Below, in pieces: positions 37,566 to 50,100 of a stretch of DNA of 64,000 nucleotides; position 1 is the first letter of the stretch; every line of letters begins with the position of its first letter. This stretch comes from Bolinopsis microptera (Eukaryota > Ctenophora > Tentaculata > Lobata > Bolinopsidae). Position numbers and translations under genes: made by a program. The stretch spans positions 8,966,902 through 9,030,901 of the forward strand of contig NC_087076.1 of NCBI RefSeq assembly GCF_026151205.1, written 5' to 3'. The notes beneath the pieces are model-generated. The model worked only from the letters and a program-made list of their open reading frames with translations, was not told the DNA's origin and ran no database searches.

Positions 37566-39175
37566 AACATAACGTTGAGACGCACAGTAAACCTAGTTAC
37601 CGAGTATAAAGCTACATTGTAAGCCTAGTTCGTGTACATGGCAAATTGTTGGGGAGTAGCTAACTAATAGTAGTAGTAGTAGTTAAATGTAAGTAGTTTT
37701 TGTTGCCTTTCTTGCGAATAGTAATGCCGCAATAGTAGGTTTATTATGCATAAGATCATTAGAAATATCCAATATAATCAATGTGTATGTTGAGGTAATT
37801 GTAGGCACATTTTAGGTACGTTCAATCGTGTAATCAACTTCCTGTTGCCTCAAGACATCAAAGCAATGTCAACAACTGTTGCTATGCCAACCTACTGTTA
37901 ACTAACATTACAGTTAACTTTTATAGCGCTTAGAAATTCCCTAGAATAGGATGTTTTTACTACACCTGCAAATTCACGGTGCCTTTATCACACACTTTTT
38001 TATTTTGCCACAGTAACGCTCCTGTCGTATACAATGTAAGGGAGATTGCTTTTACCGTGGTTTTATAGTTAATATTCACATAAGTTAATGGATATTCAGT
38101 ATTAATGTGTTATGCATTTACACACTTACATTATATTATTTGTGTCGCGGTTAACTCTTTAAGAGGACACTGGTCACTGAGTCCTTTACCAGATGGTTAT
38201 TCCTGTTGGATATTAACATGTTTATTGTCTACATAATTGTGTTTACTTTCAACCCTTACACACTGTACCACACATAACAACTCACTACTTTTACTTAGTG
38301 AGTTATTACGTTGGATTTGCTGCAGAAACTTATCTGTTATGTACGATGTAGTTGCTATGGTAACTAACGTAATAATACAGTATAATGACTATATTGTCTA
38401 CATATATCGTGAGGCACCTCTATTACACGCATTAGTATGTACCATTTCTTACTTATAAGTTCACATAATGAATTACCCAATAAAACAGTGCTATTTACAC
38501 CACAGAAATTACCCCTGCTAGTTTTATACATTTTTACATTTTTACATTAATTTACCTTTCTTATTATAGTAAGAGATGTATTGTTCAAGTTCGATAAATG
38601 CTGTATAATTAGTTGCCCTGTGCTCACTACACACTAACATTACAAACATTAAAAGCTCCTAACATTACACGTATAATAAAACTAATGTTCAGCTTCAAAC
38701 CACCTGCTCCTAATTACCACACCTTAAGTGACCATTCCTAACTTTCTTATTTTCTCTCAGTTAATTTTAGTTGATTTGCTAGCAGCTGTGTCTACAAACC
38801 ATCTCCATGTCAACTAATATAGTAACACAATGTTTTATTTAGCTTTATATTTATTATACATAGTTATATTGTAGTTAGAGTACTATGTTTACAGTATGCA
38901 CTGAAGGGGTATCCTAGGAAGTTTCTTGAACTCTTAACAGGTATCCCTCCTCATTTAACCCTCAATTAAGTTTCCTATCATTCGGCTGAGTCGACCGAGG
39001 GAGAGCTTTAGTTGTAGGTTAACAATACAATGTAATATTAACTGATGTACTCTTAACAATAACTTGACATATTGATATTTGGCATATTTTATTAGTGTAC
39101 CTTTGTATATTTCGTATAATGTACCCTCATATAATTCGGTTCTGTGTACTCAGATCTGAACGAGCAGTGATAATG
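37566..39175. other. No gene seen; partial SINE relic
   Basis: 38938-38995 on the minus strand resembles the SINE body (ACTCAGCCGAAT and GAGGGTTAAATGAGGAG). The rest is AT-rich and unremarkable. Confidence 0.45.
38938..38995 (-). mobile_element. Fragment of the same SINE family
   Basis: Shares CGACTCAGCCGAAT and GAGGGTTAAATGAGGAG with the two full copies, in reverse orientation. Both flanks of the element are lost or diverged. Confidence 0.5.
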
Positions 39176-39436
39176 TGTTGCGTAAAACTATAACTAATTA
39201 CTAAATATACTACTAAGCTATCAACTTGTTGCAGTGACAATATGTTGCATAAAACTATAACTAATTACTAAATATACTACTAAGCTATCAACTTGTTGCA
39301 GTGTAATATGTTGCATAAAACTATAACTAATTACTAAATATACTACTAAGCTATCAACTTGTTGCAGTGTAATATGTTGCGTAAAACTATGACTAATTAC
39401 TTAATATACTACTAAGCTATCAACTTGTTGTTTACA
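39176..39436. repeat. 66-67-bp tandem repeat, four copies
   Basis: The unit runs from GTTGCATAAAACTATAACTA to AGCTATCAACTTGTTGCAGT; copies are almost identical. Confidence 0.95.
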
Positions 39437-42400
39437 ATTCTGATTTAGTTGCTTGTTCGTTTTATCACAAGGAAAATGTAATTGTCAGTGAAAACATTTA
39501 TTTACCGTTCGTTATTTATGAAAATAATGTCAAACTTCGTTTGCATTTCGGCTCTTTTTGAGTCATCGATAGTATATTCCTGTATTATTTCTAGATATTT
39601 CGCAACATTCATAAACATTTACCAGCGTGGTAAATTTATTCAACTATTCTTACGAAAGTGCTTGTGTCAGCTTACTTGCATAGCAGGTTGAGCCATCTGA
39701 AATTGCACTTACTTGACCTCCTTTACACAGATTCTATTGGTTGATATTTTTTATGATTTATTTCGCTATTTTTCTCGAGCTTGTACAGGTTTCGCAAAAA
39801 CATATTTTACTCTCAGTTTAAGAAAGGTTTGTGCATGTGCGACGTGCGATGATGTATTTCGTTTTGGAAATCGTAAGTAGGGTTTGTGCATTGTTTATTA
39901 TTGTACACAAAGTTATTGTTGTTCTACGACCTTTCTGTATTGAACAATTTGTTGATTCTGAGGCTTTTTTTACACAGGAAGAGGAGTTTTTGCAAGATTG
40001 TAAGGAAATTATAAAAATGTCCCGCCAAATTGTAAAAATGCCACACATATCATTTCTGCATATCACCGAACAAGATTATTTATCTACGATCATGTCTGCA
40101 CGTTTTTATTCGCTGGATAAAAGGATCTAACTTATGCACATGAAATCATGTTATGTGGTATTCTGTAAATTATTGTCTAAAACATCTATTACACAGAAAT
40201 TTTAGTTCACATATTTGTAACGCGCACATGTGTTCATCAACACAAAGGCCAAAAAACAGTTTCTTGGTGAACATCAATAATGATCGCGCGCGCCTTTAAG
40301 AAGTCTGACGGACGTGACGTCTGAATTAAATGGGCCATTATTGGTCACTACCTGCAGTATTATGGACAATGGCTCTCACTCTATCCAATACACAGTACCT
40401 TAGTACTCTTAACCGGGAACATTTTATATATATACACTTATAGTAATTTGTAATACCGTGTTATACTGGGCATTGCCGTTTTTCCTTGAGACGTGGTCCA
40501 AACTTAGAGGTATCGAAACTTAGAGGTATTGCCTGCTAATTTACTATTTATCCCCCAAGAACCTGATAGTTGTTCAAAATAGATACTTTAGGTATCAAAT
40601 TTACATAATTGTATCGCATAATGTTTTTTAATAGCTATATTATATAATATTTGTTATTTAATCATTCCCTGAAAATCACTTTATCTCAAATCCAGTTGTA
40701 TAAAATTTTGTTAAACAGGATTTAAAGTATACAGAATGGCACTTCAAAGCTCTTTATCCGACCAAATCTCTCTGCTCATCTCAGTTCGCTCACTCGGTGA
40801 TTTCCATAAATTTAGAATTCACAAGCCCCGGCCGTCATAATCCTCTACCCTGAATACATCTCATTGTGGCTATACCTCTCCCACCACAAGGACGGGTCAC
40901 TCTCTCATGTTTTATTAGTCACTCTCTCATGTTTTATTAGTCACTCTCTCATGTTTTATTAGTAATTACTCCAGGGAGAGTACATGTGTAAGTGACTCTC
41001 GGTGTCCCTGCTTGGTTTATTTCTGTTGGAGAGGAGCCAGGAGGGTTGGAGAGGGGGCTAGTATTGCGTTGGAATCAATACACTTAGTTTTTACAATCCC
41101 GAATCCTGAACTGGAAACTTACTTGTTACTTACTTACTGGTAGGGTAGTACAATTATCTACATACACGTGAATATGGGTCCCAGTCGTCATCTTTTGTCC
41201 GATGTATCGTCATTATCTACTAGTATACATATACGTCAACTTTATTGTTTAAATTGTTAAATTTTTAGTTATTTTTAGGGACAAACGAAGAACCCTGAGA
41301 TCAAACGATTTCTCATAAAATATATATCTATTTCAGATAGAACTTAAATTTATAGGTTATTTTTTATTCTTATCCAATATAAAACTAAAACTTCAACAAG
41401 AATGATGGTACTATACTTATCCCACACAAAACCTCTCAGCTACTGGAGCAGAATTCAAACAATGGTTTAATAAGAGAGGTCGATAATCCCTATTATATTC
41501 CGTGTGAGAGCCTTTGGCGAGCACCAGAGTGTGTAAAATTAAAAATCCTGTGCATTTGTAAATTCACAAGTTATTACAGCCATTATTGTAAAGTCATGTC
41601 CCTCGGAAGTCGGAACAGCTTGTTGTCGATTTTAATAACTTAAATAACTCATTCCATTTTAGTTTTACATTTCGGACCATTTATTTAAACAGATATATCC
41701 AGTTCCCAGTTACTTAAAACAGAAATATCTAGTTCCCGGTCATTTGAACCTTTTTCTCCGAACTAGGACGCTAGAATATGGGACACACTCAACTACCGCC
41801 CCTATTCCTAAGAAAACTAGAGACTAGAAAACTAGACAGTCAAACAAATTTCAACAGAGTGAGAACTGACTGACCTGTGGATAGAGTTCAGGCAGATAGT
41901 ATGGCAGACAGTATTTTCTGTGTTGTTGTGATCTTGAATATCCATTGTCCAAGGTACTAGTCACCGACTTTAGGTGTGTGCGGTAGAAGGTGGTAGATGG
42001 ATCACTATAAATGCGTTACGAGGATAATGACAAAATGATTTTCTAAAAACCAGACGGTTTAGTCTAACATCTACTTTGAAGGTGTCCCGGCCACTAACAA
42101 GAGTATATAATATATATATAGACACTAAGACTATCCTCCAGTCCTTAGTGCAACGTCACGAGAAATTAAATTCGTTAGCTGCTAGCAACATTCCTTTTTT
42201 ACACCGCATTCTTTCACAACACGTTAATTCAGAATATCATAACGATATGATATTGATATAGTAAAAATAGTGCAGTTCCCCAGTCCCCCTATTCGTCGCT
42301 TAGCCGGGGAATTTATACCTGATATTTTGGAATAATTCTCTTTTTTGTTTAAAACATGGCCTGTTTGTGTGGAATACCTTGGAGTAATTATAAACTGTGG

Positions 42401-44102
42401 TGGTTTGTGACTGTGACTAATTTATTATTCGACATATTTTAAAGTTTTTGTCATTCTCTCTAATCCAAGAATTACTCTGCAAATCAAAGTTGCTCATTAT
42501 TGGTTTTATCTCTTATATTACTTATCTATATCCGAAAAGTAACCCCAAATGAGTTTTGACCCTCCAACAAACTTTGCAAATAGTGTGATTCCGCACCTGC
42601 TTAAAATTTGCGTAATGTGCGGCAAATATATGGAGAATTTTGCGGCTTGAGTGCGGCGATTTTTTGCATGATACGTGGTAAAAGCGTGACGAATATTTTT
42701 CAAGCAGACAGACTAATTTGTAGACAGACTAATTTGTATTACTATCCTCCATAAACATGACCTCATTAAAATCGCCTCACATGTTGAAAAAACGCCGCAG
42801 TTAAGCCTAAGGCTGAATCTGAACAATTTGCCAAATTAGCCGCCCCACGTCAAGTAATTTTGAGGCATTGTCTGGATTCATTATTCAAAAGATGAGTAAA
42901 GAATGCAATCCTAGACCATCCTGTATACCTCGCACCTGGACTTGTGTGTTGAGTTTGCTCCCTAAACCAAAACCAAAACCAAATAGAATATAAACCTACA
43001 TCGTCTTATTCGTAGGGGGCTGTGGTCAAGATGACCACTCTAAGATAGCGGTAACATTTTTTAATGTGGAATGTAAAAGATATACTTTTAGTTTTTTCCA
43101 CATTTGGTGAAACGTTCTTGAAACACCAAGGTAGCCCGACAGCTGTATTTCACATCATGTATCTCACTAAAAGATTGCTTCTTACACTGGTGATATTAAG
43201 TGATGTCACATTAGCAGACGCTCACAAAGCTTAATCACGGAACCACATGAGATCGACGACACACAAGAAACACTGTGTAGTCCACAATGTAGTCGTGGAA
43301 TTTCATTCTCAAGCTAAGGACTGCCGGACTGGATCTAACTCTTATGATAATGTAGACTAGAGCAATACCAGAATACCTGGGCTCACTTGAGGAAGTGAAT
43401 ACCTTGTTTACACCCCTAGCATCTAATTCATTTACCATTCCTCTTTTATAATACTTAAATATAGCCCCCGCTCCTTTGCTTTCCTGATTTACTGTAGTCT
43501 CATATCATTTGATTACATTGCTCTTCGGGATTGTTTTAAACCAATATTCCTTTGTTTACGCTTCTCTGCCGTTATGTTAATGTAGGGTAATGTTATACTT
43601 ATAATCCTTTGTTTACGCTTCTCTGCCGTTATTTAGATTTTAGTGCTCGTCGTACTTAGTTCGCATTCTGTCGAATAATTTTCAGATTTTGTCAAGTTCC
43701 TTGTCACCAGATAACTGTGAATACATTTACAGCGCTTTTGAGAGATCTGCTTGTTAATGCATTGCTTTTATAAGTTATAAACTGCGTATTCTCCTATTAG
43801 ACGCTTTCATATCGACTTCAGGTTAAGTTATTTTAAATCTCGTGACGCATCAATAATATGTCAATATAGGGCTTTAAAGGTTCGCAAATACATAGAAAAG
43901 AGTAATGAAGTTGATTAGTCGCTGTATTCAAAAATAATTTTAATCGTTTATCATAATTTCATGATTGTTTGCAGATTATGAACATTAACAGATTGATATG
44001 AATTTTTAAGTATGTAAAACTAACCACAATCTACTCAATTAGAAAAAAATGTGTAATTGAAGAGTTTGGAAGGGTGAAATCTCTCAATCTGACATACACC
44101 GG
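39437..44102. other. Intergenic sequence upstream of the receptor gene
   Basis: Contains a 22-bp array GTCACTCTCTCATGTTTTAT (three copies, 40907-40962), a duplicated CTTTGTTTACGCTTCTCTGC near 43551 and 43606, and short frames without motifs. The receptor promoter and 5' UTR should lie at its right end, but I cannot place a TATA box or initiator. Confidence 0.45.
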
Positions 44103-44151
44103 ATGGTCGCCTCCTTTTTACTACTGCTATCCTGTTTAACTGCTCTAACAG
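44103..44151 (+). CDS. Exon 1: signal peptide and start codon
   Basis: The exon encodes MVASFLLLLSCLTALT, a typical secretory signal with a short polar start, a leucine-rich core and small residues near the end. The donor is ACAG|GTTTCA, phase 1, which fits the phase 1 acceptor of the CCP exon at 44391. I chose this ATG because it is the only leader-like start upstream of the first CCP that gives the right phase. The donor is weak (GTTTCA) and the surrounding sequence is repeated several times downstream (44131-44320). Confidence 0.75.
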
Positions 44152-47100
44152 GTTTCACTTTCACTGTCCTGTTTAAGTGTTCTAATAGGTTTCGCTTTCA
44201 ATATCCTTTATAACTGTTCTAATAGGTTTCACTTTCACTATCCTTTATATATTTTCTAATATTTTCTTTTCATTTCCAAAATTCTGTCTAACTGCTTTAA
44301 CAGGTTTCAATTTATTTGCCGTGTCTTGAATGCGACCACAGTAACTGTTGTAACCCTAATAACCACAGTAACCCTTATGACCTTATTCAGTTGCTGCAAA
44401 AGTCCCGTGCAGCGCAATCCCAGAACATGGAGACGTAACGAAAGGTGGAGAAGGAGTCTACAATTTCAGATGTTTGGACACAGATAAACACGAACTGGTT
44501 GGCAGAACATCGGCTTTATGTGACAGTGATGGCTTCTTCGAAATTGCTTCCTTGCCTAAGTGTGTAGGTAAGTACAGTGTAGGATGAAGGCGCACGAGGT
44601 TTTGGGTTTGACACCCAGCATGGATGCTTTATCTCGGGATGTTATATTAGAATTTGATGTTAGAAAATTATTATCTCGTCTGTCTTAAATTCTTGTTTCT
44701 TGTGACAACTGACAAGCCATAGCAAGTATTAGTTATAAAATCCTTCCTTCTCCAGAGAAGCAACCTCTGACCACACACATAAAGACTACACACAGTGGAC
44801 TTGAGTGCACTAAGGAGAAAGTGGCAGAAAGGCACAGTCTTCTCTTGCGGTACCTCTCACAGGCGCTGTGTATGAAGGAGCAAACTTGCGTCTTAAAGGG
44901 CATGTCTTTCACGTGTTCATCTCCTTTCAAGGTTGGTCATCAAATTATACTTTCTAGCTTTTATTTAAGTAATGAAACTGATGACAATAATCTATGGAGG
45001 TAAAATGAAAGATAGCAGATTGTGGGTCCAAATTCATACTACAAGTACACAGTTAACGCACCCGCAGGTTACTATAGAGTCAGTGTTCACAGTATCTGAC
45101 AGTCGAGCAGGAGATGATCTTGTGGACTTGGCCAGTAGATTATCAGAAAGCAAACACTCTAGGCAAAGGAGAGATATCAACTTCGATGATTTCGATACAG
45201 AAGATCCCGTAACTTCTGCTTGCGAAGATGGAGAGGGTGTTTCTAGCAATGGAGATAACTGCGGTCAGTTCAATTGAGATATCCTTTATAGTATCTAACT
45301 TATTATCCAAAGGCTGATTAACTATTAAGCAAAGTTTTGTTGGCCCAACTAAAAGGAGCCAAAAGTAAAACTGTCCATCTATATTATTCTAGTTTTCCCG
45401 GAGGAGCCCGATGTAGAGAGGTTTTACTGTATGATATTTCAGTGGAGTGTCCTGAGGGCATGTACGGAGACGGAGCTACAACTCCCAAGTGCGTAGAGTG
45501 CGCTTTGGGAACATACAATGCAGCGTCTAAACAAACTGAGTGTACAGCTTGTGTCAGCCCTAAGAGCACTTTGTTGACAGGGTCCACGGCTGCAGATGAT
45601 TGTAAAAGTGAGTACTTTTGCAGTTATCATTTTTCACTTCACGCTCCTACTTTCACCCTTATCGTCACTCTTACTTCACTTTCACTCTTACATTCGCTTT
45701 CATCCCCAAAGTAACCACACCCTCCCCAGTTTTGTGCACGCTACCTGCCGCATCAGAAAACAGTCAGTATACGATATCTGGAGTGGCGAAGTCTGACGGA
45801 ACCACAGTGGAGGTGGGGAGCGTGTTCACCTTGCTCTGTGATCAGGGACACACCTTCAAGAACGAAAATAAATTCACCCAGACCTGTACAGACGGCCTGC
45901 AGACAGCAGAAATCAAAAATGAGTGCTTCAGTAAGTTTTATCATCACTTCTTAGCAGTGACTATTGCGTTGGCTTCATACAAGTACAAATTTGATTTTAT
46001 CATTTTACGGGTCTGTGATATAGAAAAGCTGCAGCGTTATAAAATATTTCCTTGTGTTTAAACACTGCTATCTCTCTCAGAGGTGACGACGACACCAGAC
46101 GTAGCAGTGTACAAGTTCCTGGGCGAGACTGCCAGTATCACGTGTGTAGGAGAGAGTACAGTAGATCCCCACCTTATTGAAGTCAGAGATCCTGTTCCTA
46201 CCGGGCTCACCGTCAGTAAGTGGACACTTATCTCACATTTCTCACTCTTTTTAGACTCGTGTCTCGTTTCCTACATCGTTTATTGTAACTCAGTATCGAA
46301 TCCTGCATTGTTTTGATTGTTTGCTTAAATTATGTTTCGAACTGTATATAACCGGTTCCATGTTTCAGGCCCAGTTGCCAATACAGGGACCTGCGACGCT
46401 ACTAATAAAAACGAGAAACCAGAGTTCAGTGTAACAAGTGCCGCTACTTCTGGCCGATTTGAGCTGTCTTGTGACATGCAGGTTTGCACTGGTAGATATT
46501 TCTCTGTAAAACATTAGAGGTCTGATAGATATTATTTTAAGGCCAGGTAGCACAGTTGGTTAGAACGCCAGCTTTGCAATCGTAAGGTTGCGGGTTCGAA
46601 TCCCACTGTCTGCCTGGTCGTGGTGTGAGCGTCGTCGACGTTCAGCTAAGGATCCTGAGTGGTCTATGCAGCCCCCGGTCTACTCAGCCGAATACTCGAG
46701 AAATCGGGTGTGAGGGTTAAATGAGGAGCTGCACATTGCAGCAAAGTCTCGGGCGAAGAAAGTATGGTACACACTACCCTAACCGTAACTGGCAAAAACA
46801 AATCCTTCGGCTTCATGTAATTGGCTGGTTGCACTTGTGTAACAATGTGGCTGTTGGAATACTCCGAAGTAAAATAAGTGTCTTGATAAAACCTTGTATA
46901 TAAGAAGTTTTTCAGAGCATATCTTGGTGTTATTGAATGATGACGTTGACTGAACCCCACTGCAGGTTTACAGTGATATAAGCGAGAAGGAGCTGTCTGC
47001 CGACTCAACTACTGTAGTGTTCATGAAAGCAGTGGAACCTGCAGCCAACATAGATACTGACGTCGGAGCAGCTCTCACTTTGGCAGCTTTGGTCAGTCTG

Positions 47101-50100
47101 GATGATGCTTCTACTTACAGCTTCGCCTGGACAAAGGACGGCAGTACTTACAACACTGCCCAAAACAGGTAATATTCGTAAGTGTTACTGTTACCATGAC
47201 AAACGCGTTCGTTCGATTATTGAACGAATATCACTTACAGTGATATTAGTTACCGAATCGCACTGACCGGATATATTTTCGTATATTACGCTATACTGTT
47301 ACAGTGACGTAACTGTAACAACCGCACTTCCCAGTGACACAACTGTAACGGGACTGGCGTACAAGAGCTCGTCTGTGACAATAGCCAGTGTAACTCTGGA
47401 AGATAAGGGCACTTATGTAGCAACTGTCACCGTGTCAGACCTGACCGGCACCCAAATGTTAACTAAAACCTTTACAACCGTTGTTGCAATAAAAGGTGGG
47501 TATTTTTAGTGCCTATGAAATTATGAATGTAAAAATATTTGTTATTATCATTACTGGTCTTATGACGAAACTTTTGTCCATCTTTTCTATATAATATATG
47601 ATCATATCAGAATTTAATGCCAAGGTATTTAATTCTGCTAATAATATAAACCTGCCCAGGATTCTCCGTGCAGCCCCAAGATGCAGGTGGAGACACCAGT
47701 GTCATTCAGGCAGAAGGATCACAAGCTGTTCTGACCTGTGCTTTTTCGGGAACCATCGACGCTTCAGAGACTTTTACCTGGTAGAAAACCGCTCCTTCGC
47801 AAATATTTTTACTTTATCTTCATCATCACGATACTACGATACTAACTTTCAACCTATTCCTTGGCTTGATCAGTTAGTCATTTTAGTTAATTTAATACGT
47901 ATGACCCGTCCTGTTGAGATCAAATCATATCAGGACAAAAGATGCCGAAACTACCGACGCTAATGACGAAGCTTTCATGGCAGTGACGGCAGAAACCAAG
48001 GATGGAAGTCTCTACAAGTACTTAACCATAAACGCCTTTCCCGCCGGCTGGACAGACACTAAATTTGTGTGTAAGGTGTTTAAAACCAGTGATAAATCAG
48101 AGCTGTATAAGAGCGAGGCCATCTCCCTCTCATCCTCACGTATGTTACTTCTGACTTCTGAGTTAATCAATGTTTACCTTACTTCTGAGTTAATTAATGT
48201 TTACCTTACTTCTGAGTTATTTGATTTTTACCTTACTTCTGAGTTATTTAATGTTTACCTTACTTTTGAGTTAATTATCAGTATAAATAACATATATATT
48301 TAAGTCTTATAATGTACATTCCCCTCCAGCCTACGTAGTGACGATGGACGCTGCTGACAAGTGTACTGAAGATGGAAAAGACATTGAGTTCGAATGTACA
48401 GCCAGTTTCCCAGACAGTATCACTAACGGACCAACAGTAACCTGGCACAAGGTCTCAGAGGCCGGGGACACGCTCGTTGAGGTACAGTTGGCACCCTGCC
48501 AGTTGTTTTTAACCGCCACTCTTATATATGTAGCTGAGATGTGTTTTAAATTTATTTAGATAATTCAGCTACTAATTTTTTACTTGATTAAATACCATTT
48601 AAAGTTGTTTGTAATTAATGTCAAATCAAATGTTTGTTTCCCATATAGCAATTATTCCGCTATTATAAAGCACTGCTAAATTTATTGCTAATAATTAATG
48701 TGTTCATAAGTTAATCTCTATGCTAATATGTTACTAATAATATGTAATGACACCTTGCCACCTCTCAGCAACTTTTGGTGAGTGGACGTTACTCAGGTTG
48801 TGTTACTACGGTAACACGTTGAAGAATATAAGACTCGTATAGTATCTGTGCATGATAGATCTCTGTTGTTTTCTTGACTTGTTACTCTTCACTACCCAAT
48901 AGAAGAGGGGCAAGGATCTCACTTTTCATTTGTAATCCCCTGGATATATAAGGTTCCCTTAATATAAGGTTCCCCTAATATAAGGTTCCCCTAATATAAG
49001 GTTCCCCTAATATAAGGTTCCCCTTTGTATTGGGGTTATGGGGAATGTTGTTAAACATACCTCCACTCAAAACCCCCCACTATCTCTAATCACGTGATAA
49101 AACCAGATTACAATTCTCCTAAAATGAATGCTCGGTCATCCTTGTGCACGTGTTTGGTCACCCTTGTGCAAATTCTATCTGATTAAAGCTTTCTGCTCAA
49201 ACTCATTCTCATACCTCCCCAGCCAACACGCTTCTAAATAAAGCTCATCCAGTATAGGAAACTAGCCAAATTTGAATCTGTGTTTCTCCTTCTTTTTCTC
49301 CTTCTTCTTCTCGAGGTTGATATCGTATTCTAACACTATCTACACCACAACACACAATATGCTACACGTGTGTTTACCTGTACGTTGGAATGTTATTGGA
49401 ATGTATGATTGTGACAGTATGAGTGTTCATGTGTCCAGTTTCGCATTGGACTTGGTCGCATGTATTCGTAAATTAAAAGATTGTTTTATTGATTTTATTG
49501 TTGCACTTTATTGTACCAGTTATTGATTAGATTTGTGTGGTGCTGTAATACTCGCTGAGCTTTGTAATACATAAAACTAACTTCCTGTTATCGGAGCTCC
49601 TTTATCTAAGCAATACTTCTAACTGAGTTCCACTAAGTGATGAGAAGTTAGTTTACCACACGTTATAGCTCCCAATCCTCAATTACCCCTCATTTACCCC
49701 TTACTTACCCCTCATTTACCAGGACGGAGACAATTACGTAGTGCAAGGATCTAAAGATGGAATCATCTTCAAGTCCATCATGACTGTAGATAAGGCATCA
49801 AGCACCCAAGCTGGGAGCTTTTACTGTGTGGCTACTTACACTGAGCCGGACTATCTGCAAATATCCAAGAAGACTGATGCTAGATCCCTTACTGTAGTCG
49901 GTTAGTGAGATGGATTTTTAATCATTTCCTTTCTCTCACAAATCAATGATAATACAAATATTATTGGTTCTTAAATTTTTATGAGATCCCAGTTTATAGA
50001 TTTTTAAAAAACTCTCTGCTCTGAGGAGGAGAGAAAGTTTTTGTGGAGAGCCGCTCAGACATGGGCACCGTATTGTGTAAATTATTTAGGTATATTTTAT

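Noticed and set aside
39831-40130. 99-codon plus-strand frame and an overlapping 82-codon minus-strand frame
   Set aside because: No recognisable domain, no convincing splice signals, and both strands equally open.
46541-46617. Possible functional tRNA gene
   Set aside because: The tRNA-like head is fused to a SINE body also present at 24156 and cannot form a clean acceptor stem; it is a SINE promoter region.
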